Positions 32,481 to 41,528 of a stretch of 64,000 nucleotides of DNA are shown one piece after another (the first letter of the stretch is position 1; every line of letters begins with the position of its first letter). Made by a program: the position numbers and the translations under genes. This DNA is from Nonomuraea polychroma (GTDB lineage Bacteria; Actinomycetota; Actinomycetes; Streptosporangiales; Streptosporangiaceae), in the NCBI RefSeq assembly GCF_004011505.1, contig NZ_SAUN01000001.1:5669501-5733500 (forward strand), written 5' to 3'. Under the pieces are notes generated by a model. It ran no database searches and was not told the DNA's origin. It saw nothing but the letters and a program-made list of their open reading frames with translations.

Positions 32481-33394
32481 TGACCACGCTCACCGCGAAG
32501 GCCTCCACGGCCAGGGCGGCGACGCCGGTCGCCTGGTCGGGGCGGGCCACTCCATACCTGTTCCTGGCCCCGTACCTGGTGTTGTTCTGCGTGTTCGTGC
32601 TGGCGCCGGCGATCTACGGGGTGTGGGTGAGCCTGCACGACTGGGACTTCCTGCTCGAGGGCAGGCCGTTCGTGGGGCTGGACAACTACACCGCGCTCTT
32701 CGATCCGTCGTCGGCCGTCTACGCCGATTTCTGGATGTCGATGCGGGCCACCGGCTGGTTCACGCTACTCAGCGTGCCGTTCCTGGTCGTGCTGCCGCTC
32801 GGGATCGCGCTGCTGCTCAACCGGCCCTTCCGGGGCAGGACGTTCTTCCGCGGGCTGTTCTTCGCGCCGTACGTGCTGGGGGTCGCCGTCGTCTGCCTCA
32901 TGTGGCGGCTGCTGCTCGATCCGAACCTCGGACTCGTCGACTGGCTGCTCGGCACCGACATCGCGTGGACGACGTCGTTGCCGTGGGGGTGGGTCGCGCT
33001 GGTCGGCGTCACCGTGTGGTGGACGCTGGGGTTCAACGGTGTGATCTATCTGGCGGGCATGCAGGACATTCCGCGTGAGCTGTACGACGCCGCCAAAGTG
33101 GACGGGGCCGGCCGGTGGGCCGAGTTCCGGCATGTGACGCTGCCCGGGCTGCGGCCGGTCATGTTGTTCGTGGTCACCACGACGGTTCTGGCCTCGGCGA
33201 ACATGTTCGGCCAGTCGTACCTGCTCACCCAGGGCGCACCGGGCGGCGAGACCAGGACCGCGATCGTGTACATCCTCGACCAGGGCCTCGGCCAGTACAA
33301 AATGGGCAGCGCCTCGGCCATGAGCTACGTGCTCACGCTCGCCCTGATCGTCGTCAGTGTGATCAACTTCCGGCTGTTCAGGGGGCGGTCATGA
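32480..33394 (+). CDS. Sugar ABC transporter permease (MalF type)
   Basis: 304 residues with six membrane helices. The EAA loop ELYDAAKVDGAGRWAEFRHVTLPGLRPV contacts the ATPase. The N-terminal pattern PYLFLAPYLVLFCVFVLAPAIYGVWVSLHDW is usual for MalF/UgpA permeases. It overlaps both neighbours. No ATPase gene is present, so the transporter presumably uses a shared MsiK-type ATPase, as is common in actinomycetes. Confidence 0.92.
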   Translation: MTTLTAKASTARAATPVAWSGRATPYLFLAPYLVLFCVFVLAPAIYGVWVSLHDWDFLLEGRPFVGLDNYTALFDPSSAVYADFWMSMRATGWFTLLSVPFLVVLPLGIALLLNRPFRGRTFFRGLFFAPYVLGVAVVCLMWRLLLDPNLGLVDWLLGTDIAWTTSLPWGWVALVGVTVWWTLGFNGVIYLAGMQDIPRELYDAAKVDGAGRWAEFRHVTLPGLRPVMLFVVTTTVLASANMFGQSYLLTQGAPGGETRTAIVYILDQGLGQYKMGSASAMSYVLTLALIVVSVINFRLFRGRS

Positions 33395-34200
33395 GGCGGT
33401 ACACCGTCCTGGTCGCGCTGGCCGTGGTGTTCGTGGCGCCGCTGCTGTGGGCGCTCGGCACCTCGCTGAAGAGCCAGACCGAGGCCACCCGCGTCCCGCC
33501 CACGGTCTGGCCGGCGGAGCCGACCGCCCGGGCCTACGGCACTCTCTTCGAGGGCACGACGCAGACGCCTGTGCTGCGGTGGTTCGCCAACAGCCTCATC
33601 GCCGCGACCGGCCAGATGCTGCTCGTGCTGGTCGTGTCGTCGCTGGCCGCGTACGCGCTGGCCCGGCTGGAGTTCCGGGGCAAGCGGGTGATGTTCGGCG
33701 TCATCGTGGGGACGTTGCTGGTGCCGGGGTTCGTCTTCCTCATTCCGGCGTTCCTCATCGTGGACGCGCTGGGGTGGCTCGACAGCCTGACCGCGTTGAT
33801 CGTGCCGGGGGCGGCGGGGGCGTTCGGGGTGTTCTTCCTGCGGCAGTTCTTCCTGGGATTGCCCCGGGAGCTGGACGAGGCCGCGCTCATGGAAGGGGCC
33901 AACCACTGGCACATCTTCCTGCGGATCACGTTGCCGCTGTCGAAGCCGGCCCTGGCCACGCTCGCGGTGCTGAGCTTCCTGAGCAACTGGAACGACTTCA
34001 TCTGGCCGATTTTCGTGATCTTCAGCCCGGACTACTTCACCTTGCCGCCCGGGCTGTCCATCCTGCAGGGCGCGTACACGATCGACTATCCGGTGATCAT
34101 GGCGGGGGCCGTGCTGGCCAGCGTGCCGGTGCTGATCCTGTTCGCGCTGACGCAGCGCTACGTCATCGAAGGCATCTCCCGTAGTGGGCTGAAGGGCTGA
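33391..34200 (+). CDS. Sugar ABC transporter permease (MalG type)
   Basis: 269 residues, ATGA overlap with the MalF-type gene, six helices. The EAA loop reads ELDEAALMEGANHWHIFLRITLPLSKP and the conserved NWNDFIWP follows. It pairs with the previous permease to form the membrane channel of the arabino-oligosaccharide importer. Confidence 0.92.
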   Translation: MRRYTVLVALAVVFVAPLLWALGTSLKSQTEATRVPPTVWPAEPTARAYGTLFEGTTQTPVLRWFANSLIAATGQMLLVLVVSSLAAYALARLEFRGKRVMFGVIVGTLLVPGFVFLIPAFLIVDALGWLDSLTALIVPGAAGAFGVFFLRQFFLGLPRELDEAALMEGANHWHIFLRITLPLSKPALATLAVLSFLSNWNDFIWPIFVIFSPDYFTLPPGLSILQGAYTIDYPVIMAGAVLASVPVLILFALTQRYVIEGISRSGLKG

Positions 34201-34203
34201 TAC

Positions 34204-36375
34204 ATGCGCATCGCAGCGGTTGCCTCGCTGGTCCTGTCCTTACTCTCCGGTCCCTCCTCCTCGTACGCCAACCCCGTGTCGGCCGACTTCGCCGACACCT
34301 TCGCCGATCCGGCGGTCATCCGAGGGCTCGACGGCTACTGGTACTCCTACGGAACCTCCGATCCGCTGCGGGAAGGGGAAGGCCGGCACCACCGGCTGCC
34401 CATCGCCCGCTCCAGCGACCTCGTGGAGTGGACGTACGTGGGGGACGCGTTCGGGGAGGACAACCTGCCGCCGTATGCCGCGCCCGGCAGCCTGCTGTGG
34501 GCGCCGGAGGTCCGGTATCTCGACGGGCGGTACGTCATGTACTTCACCGTCACCAACACGGCGAGCACCCCGCACCCGTGGGACTTCTCGATCGGGGTCG
34601 CCACGGCACCGTCGCCGACGGGGCCGTGGACGCATCAGGCCGCTCCCGTGGTGCCGCCGCGGCCGGCCGGGGACTCGTACTGGAACACGATCGACCCGGC
34701 GCAGTTCACGGATGCGGACGGGCGGAAGTACCTCTACTTCGGCGGATTTTTCGGGGGATTGTGGGTTACGGAGCTCACCCCCGACGGACTGCGGACCGTG
34801 GGACAGCCGACCCAGGTGGCCATCGACAACAAGTCCGAGGGCGCCTATGTCGTACGGCGTGACGGGTTCTACTACCTGCTGGCCTCGTCCGCCAACTGCT
34901 GCGCCGGGCCCACGACCGGATACTCGGTCCTGGCCGGGCGAGCGACCAGCCCGCGCGGGCCGTTCGTCGATCGCGAAGGGCAGCCGCTGCTCGCCTCCCG
35001 TGCCGGTGGCACCCCCGTCCTGGATCAGAACGGCAACCGCTGGATCGGAACCGGTCATCACTCGCAGCTGACGGACCTGTCCGGGCAGGACTGGATGCTG
35101 TACCACGCGATCGACCGGGCGGATCCGTTCCTGGACGAGCCCTACGGGATCAACGAGCGGCCCATGCTGCTGGACCGGCTGGACTGGATCGACGGCTGGC
35201 CGGTGGTGCGGGCCGGCGCCGGGCCATCCGAGCGGCCGGAGCAGGCGCCGGTCACGCGTGGGTCCGTGGACGAGCGTTTCACAGGTGATCTGTCGGGGTG
35301 GCGTGGCACGGACGGCTGGACCGTACAGGACGGATATGTCCGGCATGGCACCGGAAACGGCACGGCGGCGACGCTGATCTCCAGGCGTGGCATCGGCGGC
35401 GACCTTCGCGCCGAGACGGACCTCCGGCTGACCGGCCGGTCGGGAGGGCTGCGCATCGGCGGGGCGACCGTGCTGGTGTCCGGCAATGAGCTGGTCGTGA
35501 CCGCAGGCGGGGCGCGTCGGACGGCCGCCCTTCCGGGTGGCGCGGCGACCTGGCGCAACCTGGCCGTCACGGTCAAGGGCCGGACGATCAGCGCTCAGGT
35601 CGGCTCGGCCGATCGGCTCGGCGACCCGCGCGCCACCGTACGCCTCGACTCCCCCGTCCCGTTGTCCGGCACGTTCGGGCTGGTCGCCGAGGGCCAGGCC
35701 GACTTCGACAACGTCAGCGTGGCGCGGCTGTCCACCCCGGTCACCCGCCCGGCGCCGGTCCCTCGCCCCGGCACGCTGCTCGACGCCGACGAGTTCGACG
35801 GCACGGGCCGCGGCTGGCAGTGGGTACGCGAGGACACCTCCGCCCGCGTCACCGGCGGCGTGCTCCGCTGGCCGGTCCAGGGAGCGGACCTGGTCGGCAC
35901 GGCCAACGCCGCGAGCGTGCTGCTCCGCACCCCGCCCGAGGGCGACTACATCGTCGAGACCAAGGTGACCCTCGACCTGGGCGAGGACACGGTGCGCAAC
36001 TACCAGCAGGCGGGCCTGGTCGCGTACGTCTCCGACGACGACTTCGCCCGCCTGTGCCAGGTGGCCATCTGGAACACCCGCCAGGTGGAGTACGGCAGGG
36101 AGCTCCCGTTCGCCGGACGCCTGTCGTACGGCGGCAACATCGCCGGCCCGCCCGCGAAGACCACATGGCTCAGGCTCGCCCACCGCGTCGACCCGGCCAA
36201 CGGCGAACACGAGTTCCGCGCCGGCTCCAGCCGTGACGGCAAGACGTGGACGTGGGCCGGCGTGTGGACGTTCCCGAAGGACACGGCGCCGCGCATCGGC
36301 CTGGTCGCGCATGGAGGCGCACAGCCGGCCGTCGACGCCGAGTTCGACTACGTGCGCGTCTACCGGAGCAAGTGA
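34204..36375 (+). CDS. Secreted GH43 glycosidase with C-terminal beta-sandwich domains
   Basis: 723 residues. The signal peptide covers about 1-22. The five-bladed GH43 domain (about 25-340) has the three acidic residues expected: ADPAVIRGLDGYWY (base), DPAQFTDADGRKYLYFGG, and SEGAYVVRRDGFYYLL (acid). A central region (about 350-515) looks like a concanavalin-type sandwich, and the C-terminus (about 525-723, DEFDGTGRGWQW...YQQAGLVAYVSDDDF) resembles the DUF1349-type domain of GH43 xylosidases/arabinofuranosidases. It starts 3 bp after the permease gene, so it belongs to the importer operon and makes the sugars that are imported. Confidence 0.88.
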   Translation: MRIAAVASLVLSLLSGPSSSYANPVSADFADTFADPAVIRGLDGYWYSYGTSDPLREGEGRHHRLPIARSSDLVEWTYVGDAFGEDNLPPYAAPGSLLWAPEVRYLDGRYVMYFTVTNTASTPHPWDFSIGVATAPSPTGPWTHQAAPVVPPRPAGDSYWNTIDPAQFTDADGRKYLYFGGFFGGLWVTELTPDGLRTVGQPTQVAIDNKSEGAYVVRRDGFYYLLASSANCCAGPTTGYSVLAGRATSPRGPFVDREGQPLLASRAGGTPVLDQNGNRWIGTGHHSQLTDLSGQDWMLYHAIDRADPFLDEPYGINERPMLLDRLDWIDGWPVVRAGAGPSERPEQAPVTRGSVDERFTGDLSGWRGTDGWTVQDGYVRHGTGNGTAATLISRRGIGGDLRAETDLRLTGRSGGLRIGGATVLVSGNELVVTAGGARRTAALPGGAATWRNLAVTVKGRTISAQVGSADRLGDPRATVRLDSPVPLSGTFGLVAEGQADFDNVSVARLSTPVTRPAPVPRPGTLLDADEFDGTGRGWQWVREDTSARVTGGVLRWPVQGADLVGTANAASVLLRTPPEGDYIVETKVTLDLGEDTVRNYQQAGLVAYVSDDDFARLCQVAIWNTRQVEYGRELPFAGRLSYGGNIAGPPAKTTWLRLAHRVDPANGEHEFRAGSSRDGKTWTWAGVWTFPKDTAPRIGLVAHGGAQPAVDAEFDYVRVYRSK

Positions 36376-36379
36376 CCGT

Positions 36380-36406
36380 CCCGGAGCCCGTCACCCGGGC
36401 TCCGGG
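36380..36406. terminator. Hairpin after the GH43 gene
   Basis: Arms cccggagcccg and cgggctccggg around a short loop, directly after the stop. It should end the arabinan importer transcript. The next 165 bp hold no gene I can support. Confidence 0.65.
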
Positions 36407-36575
36407 CCCGGTTCATCCCTCGGCGATACATGGGTGGCGGCGTCGGCCCGGCCCACCGCCGAGCGTGAGCCGGTGCGAGTCCACCCGCTGCGCCACACCC
36501 TCCACCTGGTGAGCGCGGGACTGCCTCCTGGCGCAAACCGGCCGGCACCGCCTCGGAGAGCGACAGCACGACGGA

Positions 36576-36611
36576 TATGGAATGACAGAAATTGACATCT
36601 GTCATTCCATA
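36576..36611. promoter_or_regulatory. Operator of the aldo/keto reductase-TetR operon
   Basis: Perfect inverted repeat: tatggaatgacaga (36576-36589) and tctgtcattccata (36598-36611), 14-bp arms with an 8-bp spacer. It ends 15 bp before the start codon, so bound protein would block transcription. The TetR gene at the end of the operon is the natural candidate. Confidence 0.8.
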
Positions 36612-36626
36612 CCTGATACTCACACT

Positions 36627-37610
36627 ATGCGAAGCTTGAACTCACTTCAGGTGTCCGACCTCGGCCTCGGCGCCATGGGCATGTCAGACCTGTACGGCCC
36701 AGCCGACGAGGCCGAGAGTCTCGCCACCATCCACGCCGCCCTCGACGCCGGCATCACGCTGATCGACACCGGCGACTTCTACGGCATGGGCCACAACGAG
36801 CTGCTGATCGCCAACGCGCTGCGCGAGCGGCCTCGCGAGGACTACCTCCTCAGCGTCAAGTTCGGCGCCATGCGCGACCCCGGCGGCGGCTGGGTCGGCT
36901 TCGACGCCCGGCCCGCCGCGGTGCGCAACTTCCTCGCCTACTCGCTGCGCCGCCTGGGCACCGACCACATCGACATCTACCGCCCCGCCAGGCTGGACCC
37001 GGCCGTGCCGATCGAGGAGACGGTCGGCGCGATGGCCGAGCTGGTCAAGGCCGGATACATCCGCCACATCGGCCTGTCGGAGGTCGGTGCCGAGACGCTG
37101 CGGCGCGCGCACGCGGTGCACCCGATCACCGATCTGCAGATCGAGTACTCCCTGCTCTCACGCGGCATCGAGGACGACATCCTGCCCACCGCGCGCGAGC
37201 TCGGCATCGGCATCACGGCGTACGGGGTGCTCTCGCGCGGCCTGCTCAGCGGCCACTGGTCGAAGGAGCGGACCCTCGGCGCGACCGACTTCCGCGCGCG
37301 CAGCCCCCGCTTCAACGCCGAGAACCTGGACCACAACCTCGCCCTCGTCGAGGCCCTGCGCGAGATCGGGCAGGCCAAGGGAGCGACGGTCGCGCAGGTC
37401 GCGATCGCCTGGGCGCTGTCGCGCGGCACCGACATCGTCCCGCTGATCGGCGCCCGCCGCCGCGACCGGCTGGCCGAGGCCGTGGGCGCGATCGACCTGC
37501 AGCTGAGCGCCGACGACCTGGCCGCGATCGAGCAGGTCGTGCCGCGCGGGGCCGCCGCCGGTGATCGGTACGACTCCCACCAGATGGCCATGCTGGACAG
37601 TGAGCGCTGA
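36627..37610 (+). CDS. Aldo/keto reductase
   Basis: 327 residues from ATG 36627; a frame 45 bp longer runs through the operator and is rejected. It is a TIM-barrel NADPH oxidoreductase: the catalytic Asp and Tyr are in LIDTGDFYGMGHNE and the Lys in LLSVKFG. At the usual His (LYYQHRVDP) the sequence reads IYRPARLDP, so alanine replaces the fourth catalytic residue. Such PAR variants occur in a subfamily I have seen before, and reduction may still work. The coenzyme motif near the C-terminus is IVPLIGARRRDRL. It is cotranscribed with a TetR gene. Substrate unknown, probably a reactive carbonyl. Confidence 0.9.
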   Translation: MRSLNSLQVSDLGLGAMGMSDLYGPADEAESLATIHAALDAGITLIDTGDFYGMGHNELLIANALRERPREDYLLSVKFGAMRDPGGGWVGFDARPAAVRNFLAYSLRRLGTDHIDIYRPARLDPAVPIEETVGAMAELVKAGYIRHIGLSEVGAETLRRAHAVHPITDLQIEYSLLSRGIEDDILPTARELGIGITAYGVLSRGLLSGHWSKERTLGATDFRARSPRFNAENLDHNLALVEALREIGQAKGATVAQVAIAWALSRGTDIVPLIGARRRDRLAEAVGAIDLQLSADDLAAIEQVVPRGAAAGDRYDSHQMAMLDSER

Positions 37611-38200
37611 TGGCCGACACAGCGCTCACCCCGGCTCGGATCCTCGAAGCGGCGGAAGAGGTCCTGCGCCGCTACGGACCGGGCAAGGCCACCGTGGTCG
37701 ACGTGGCCCGCGCCCTCGGCGTGAGCCACGGCAGCGTCTACCGCCACTTCGCGAGCAAGGCGGCGCTGCGCGACGCGGTGACCGAGCGCTGGCTCAAAGG
37801 TGTCTCCGACCCGCTCGCGGAGATCGCCGCCGAGGACGGCCCCGCGGCCGAGCGCATGCACCGCTGGCTCACCACGCTCAGTACGGCAAAGCAGACCATG
37901 GCCCGCCAGGAGCCCGAGCTGTTCGCCACCTACGTGGCTTTGACCATGGAGGCACGCGAAGTGGTCGCCGCCCATGTCGACGCCCTCGCGGGGCAGCTGG
38001 CCCGGATCGTCGCCGACGGCGTGGCCCAGGGGACGTTCACGGCACCGGCCGGCCACGTCGCGATCGGCCGGGCCGTGCTGGATGCGACGTCCCGCTTCCA
38101 CAATCCGGCCCATGCGGCCGAGTGGTCGGAGCCGGGGCTGGCGGAGAGCTTCGAGGCCGTCTGGGCGCTCATCCTGTCGGGCCTCGCCGTACGTCCATAG
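37610..38200 (+). CDS. TetR-family regulator of the aldo/keto reductase operon
   Basis: 196 residues; the ATG shares a base with the previous stop (TGATG). The helix-turn-helix is clear: RILEAAEEVLRRYGPGKATVVDVARALGVSHGSVYRHFASKAALRDAV. The C-terminal part fits the TetR_C family of YbiH-like regulators. The perfect palindrome at 36576-36611 is its likely site, giving a self-controlled, inducible operon. Confidence 0.9.
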   Translation: MADTALTPARILEAAEEVLRRYGPGKATVVDVARALGVSHGSVYRHFASKAALRDAVTERWLKGVSDPLAEIAAEDGPAAERMHRWLTTLSTAKQTMARQEPELFATYVALTMEAREVVAAHVDALAGQLARIVADGVAQGTFTAPAGHVAIGRAVLDATSRFHNPAHAAEWSEPGLAESFEAVWALILSGLAVRP

Positions 38201-38305
38201 GAGAGACGGGCGCACCCGCTGCGCGAGATGCCCCGATCTCCGGCCGCATCGAAACCGGAGCCGCCCAGCACCGTTTCGGGTGTACCGGGCGGCCCCACTG
38301 CCGGT

Positions 38306-39154
38306 TCAGCCGTGGCGGCCGACCAGCAGGTCCACGAACAGCGGCAGGTGGTCCGAAGCATCGCTCTGGACGACGGCGGCCGACTCGACCCGGACGTCGG
38401 GCGAGGTGAACACGTAGTCGATGCGTGCGTTGGGGCCCGTCGCCGGGTACGTGTAGCCGTCGCCCCGGCCCGCCCGGGGCCAGGCGTCGGTCAGGGTTTC
38501 GGACAAGGCGCGGATCTCCGGCGCGTCGGGACGGGCATTGAGGTCCCCGGCCAGCACCACCGGCTCCTCGCGCGCGACGAGCGGTTGAATGGCGCGTACC
38601 TGCTCCAGACGCTCGTTGGCGTCGTTGTGCTGAAGGTGGGTGTTGAACACCTGCACGGGCACCCCGCGCACCTGAATCCGGGCCCGCAGCAAGCCGCGCT
38701 GCTCGTGGCCTTCGTAGCGCGGCAACAGGGTGTTGTCCCAGTCGAGGACGGGGTACCGGGACAGGATCGCGGTGCCGTACTGGCGGCGCGGGGCGCCGGG
38801 GGTCAGCGGGTCGAGGTCGAGGTTGGCGCCGTAGACCACGTGCATGCGCAGCCGCTCGGCCAGCCACGACGCCTGGTCGGCGAACTCGCTCCGCTCCGAC
38901 CAGTGCCGGTCGACCTCCTGCAGGCCGACGATGTCGGCCTCGCCGGTGCGGATCACGTCGGCGACCCGCTCCAGGTTCAGTTTGTCGTCCACTCCCTGGG
39001 CGTGGTGGATGTTGAAGGTCGCGACCCTGATGCGGCGGTCGGGCACGTCGGAGGCGGCGTTCGCCGTGGTGGTGGCGCCCGTGATCACGAGTACGGCGAC
39101 CGCGGCGACTCCGGCGGCACGACGGGCTAACTGTGCAAGGCGTGACACGATCAT
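38306..39154 (-). CDS. Secreted endonuclease/exonuclease/phosphatase (EEP) family protein
   Basis: 282 residues from ATG 39154; a longer frame to 39313 has no ribosome site. The signal peptide ends near TTANAAS (about 34). The EEP fold follows: VATFNIHHAQGVD, the metal-binding glutamate in IVGLQEVD, the catalytic histidine in FNTHLQH, VVLAGDLNARPD, and the final SDHLPLFVDL. All catalytic motifs are intact. It should be a secreted Mg-dependent phosphodiesterase, and could act on phospholipids or nucleic acids. It is convergent to the TetR gene. Confidence 0.88.
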   Translation of the reverse strand: MIVSRLAQLARRAAGVAAVAVLVITGATTTANAASDVPDRRIRVATFNIHHAQGVDDKLNLERVADVIRTGEADIVGLQEVDRHWSERSEFADQASWLAERLRMHVVYGANLDLDPLTPGAPRRQYGTAILSRYPVLDWDNTLLPRYEGHEQRGLLRARIQVRGVPVQVFNTHLQHNDANERLEQVRAIQPLVAREEPVVLAGDLNARPDAPEIRALSETLTDAWPRAGRGDGYTYPATGPNARIDYVFTSPDVRVESAAVVQSDASDHLPLFVDLLVGRHG

Positions 39155-39306
39155 GCCGAGATCATGACGGCCTGCCGTGACCCCCGCATGGCGAATCGGT
39201 GACGGCGCGGCACCCGGTGCATGACCGACAACGCGACACTCAGTGTCGGAACAGCGAACCGACCCAGCTCCTGCTGCGGCCTGACACGAGGGCTTGACGG
39301 CCGCAT

Positions 39307-39320
39307 TGTTCACGTTAACA
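39307..39320. promoter_or_regulatory. Upstream LacI-type half-palindrome before the second GH43 gene
   Basis: TGTTCACGTTAACA keeps the outer arms TGTT/AACA of the perfect site at 39373 but differs in the centre. The centres of the two sites are 66 bp apart, close to six helical turns, which would allow looping. Confidence 0.5.
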
Positions 39321-39372
39321 CTTGCTCACAGCTCCTCTTGACCGGGTTTTGGCGCCACAGTCATGGATCGGA

Positions 39373-39386
39373 TGTTAGCGCTAACA
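39373..39386. promoter_or_regulatory. Perfect LacI-family operator before the second GH43 gene
   Basis: TGTTAGCGCTAACA is a perfect 14-bp palindrome of the type bound by LacI repressors of actinomycete hemicellulose genes. It lies 15 bp before the GTG start, next to the ribosome site aaggagg. It differs from the TACAACG sites, so another repressor is involved. Confidence 0.75.
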
Positions 39387-39401
39387 CAAGGAGGCACCCC
39401 C

Positions 39402-40871
39402 GTGAAGACACTCGCCCTCTATCCCTTAAAGACCGGCCGCCGCCACCGTTTCAGAGCTGCCGTCACGGCAATCGTCGTGGTACTGGTCGTGGTGTGCCAT
39501 GCGCTCGTGGCCGCCGGCCCGGCAACCGGCGCCACCATCGACACCAACGCTTCCTACGTGCTGATCAACCGGCACAGCGGCAAGGCCATCGACGTCTACA
39601 ACCGCGCCACCTCCGACGGCGCCCCCATCGTCCAGTGGACCCGCAACGACGGCGCCTGGCAGCAGTGGCAGTTCGTCGACTCCGGTGGCGGCTACTACCG
39701 CCTGCGCTCACGCCACAGCGGCAAGGTCCTCGACGTCTCCAACCGCTCCACCGCCGACGGTGCGGACATCGTCCAGTGGAGCGACCTCAACGGGACCAAC
39801 CAGCAGTTCCGCGTGGTCGACACCGACAACGGCTTCGTCAAGCTGATCAACCGCAACAGCGGCAAGGCCCTGGAGGTGTGGGAGTGGTCCACCGCCGACG
39901 GCGGCCGCCTGTCCCAGTACACCGACCTCAACGGGGCCAACCAGCAGTGGCAGCTCCTCGAACTCGGCGACCCCACCACGCCGCCACCCGCGTACCCGAA
40001 TCCTGGATACGTCACCGGCGACGTCAACGTCCACGACCCCGAGGTGACCAAGACTCCCAGCGGCGGCTACCTGCTGGCCTACACCGGTGACGGCATCTCG
40101 CTGAAGACCTCGGCCGACCGGACGGCCTGGCGCAACGCGGGATCGGCGTTCCCCGGAGGCGTCCCGTGGGCGCACCCGTACACCGCCGGCAGCAACACCC
40201 TGTGGGCACCGGACATCACCTACGTCAACGGCCGCTATTACATGTACTACTCGGCCTCCACCTTCGGCTCCAACCATTCGGCGATCTTCCTGGCCACCAG
40301 CACGACGGGGGCATCCGGGTCGTGGACCAACCAGGGCCTGGTCATCGAGTCGCGCAGCTCGGACAACTTCAACGCGATCGACCCCAACCTCGTCATCGAC
40401 ACACAGGGCCGCTGGTGGCTCGACTTCGGCTCGTTCTGGTCAGGCATCAAGATGGTCCAGCTCGACCCGTCCACCGGCAAGCGCGTGGACACCACCATCC
40501 GCAGCGTCGCCGGCCGCGGCGGCGGCGCGATCGAGGCCCCGTTCATCCACCGGCACGGCCAGTACTACTACATGCTGGTCTCCTTCGACCTGTGCTGCCG
40601 AGGGGCCGACAGCACCTACCGCATCATGGTCGGCCGCTCCACCTCGGTCACCGGCCCGTACGTGGACCGCAACGGAGTGGCGCTGACCGCCGGCGGCGGC
40701 ACGCAACTGCTCGCCGGCCACGGCGCCATCCGCGGTCCCGGCCACCAGGCGGTCATCGCCGACACCGACGGCGACATCCTCTTCTACCACTGGTACGCGA
40801 GCGACGGCTCGTCCCGGCTCGGCATCAACAAGATCGGCTACGACGCGGCCGGCTGGCCCTTCGTCTACTGA
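39402..40871 (+). CDS. Secreted GH43 endo-arabinanase with ricin-type lectin domain
   Basis: 489 residues from GTG 39402. The signal region is long (about 1-45, with the hydrophobic stretch AAVTAIVVVLVVVCHALVAA). A ricin B-type trefoil (about 48-198) has three QxW-like repeats (QQWQF, QQFRV, QQWQL). The GH43 domain (about 215-489) has acidic residues in VHDPEVTKT, AIDPNLVIDT and GAIEAPFIHRHG, and GSFWSGIKM typical of endo-1,5-alpha-arabinanases. It should cut the arabinan backbone outside the cell and feed the importer encoded at 31-34 kb. Confidence 0.9.
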   Translation: MKTLALYPLKTGRRHRFRAAVTAIVVVLVVVCHALVAAGPATGATIDTNASYVLINRHSGKAIDVYNRATSDGAPIVQWTRNDGAWQQWQFVDSGGGYYRLRSRHSGKVLDVSNRSTADGADIVQWSDLNGTNQQFRVVDTDNGFVKLINRNSGKALEVWEWSTADGGRLSQYTDLNGANQQWQLLELGDPTTPPPAYPNPGYVTGDVNVHDPEVTKTPSGGYLLAYTGDGISLKTSADRTAWRNAGSAFPGGVPWAHPYTAGSNTLWAPDITYVNGRYYMYYSASTFGSNHSAIFLATSTTGASGSWTNQGLVIESRSSDNFNAIDPNLVIDTQGRWWLDFGSFWSGIKMVQLDPSTGKRVDTTIRSVAGRGGGAIEAPFIHRHGQYYYMLVSFDLCCRGADSTYRIMVGRSTSVTGPYVDRNGVALTAGGGTQLLAGHGAIRGPGHQAVIADTDGDILFYHWYASDGSSRLGINKIGYDAAGWPFVY

Positions 40872-40954
40872 CCTGCCGCCCCGGCATGCCGGGAAACGTA
40901 CCCAGGCTTCCCAGCATCGCTCTCGTCCCAAAAGCCACACGGAGATGGGCGACG

Positions 40955-41405
40955 GTGAAGCGGACCCTGGCAGCGATCGGCGGAGCGCTCGTGCCGTGCA
41001 CGGGCTGCTCCGCCGCCCAGCCGCCTCCGGCCACCTTGGCCGCCACGCCGAGCCACTCCCCCACGCTCACCCGATCACCAACCCCCACTCCGACCCCCAC
41101 CGCTACGGTGAAAGCAGCGGCGGTCTGCCGGGGGCAAGCAGACCACGCGGCAGGACGACTGCATGCTCAGCGCGCGGGACGCCCGGACCGGGCGGGTGCG
41201 CTGGACGTCCCCACCGAGCACGTGCTGGGCATACTGGCCGGGGACGGCACGACGCTGGTGATGAGCACCCTGCCGAAAGGGCAGCGCGGGAAGCACTGGT
41301 TGACGGCACTGACAAGCGGACCCCCTGCGCACCGGCAAGCCGATCGGGCAGGTGGAGGGCAAGCTGGCCACCGTGGGCGACGACTGGGTGGCGACCGTCG
41401 ACTAG
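40955..41405 (+). pseudogene. Frameshifted lipoprotein with PQQ-like repeat
   Basis: GTG 40955 begins a lipoprotein-like sequence (VKRTLAAIGGALVPCTGCSA) with a Thr/Pro linker. Then the coherent sequence jumps between frames: DDCMLSARDARTGRVRW in one, VPTEHVLGILAGDGTTLVMS in a second, and GKPIGQVEGKLATVGDDW, WVATVD and stop in a third. Together they read like one beta-propeller blade of a PQQ-like protein. At least two indels are needed, so it is dead. No other gene is visible here. Confidence 0.65.
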
Positions 41406-41528
41406 CGTCACCCTGCACCCCTTCCAGATCCGCACCTTCCGGATACAACCGGCGGCATGAGCCTGCCTGGCGGTGCGCTCTGCGTTAATATCGTCGCTCC
41501 TAACTCCGGTCCTTACGGAGGACGAGTC

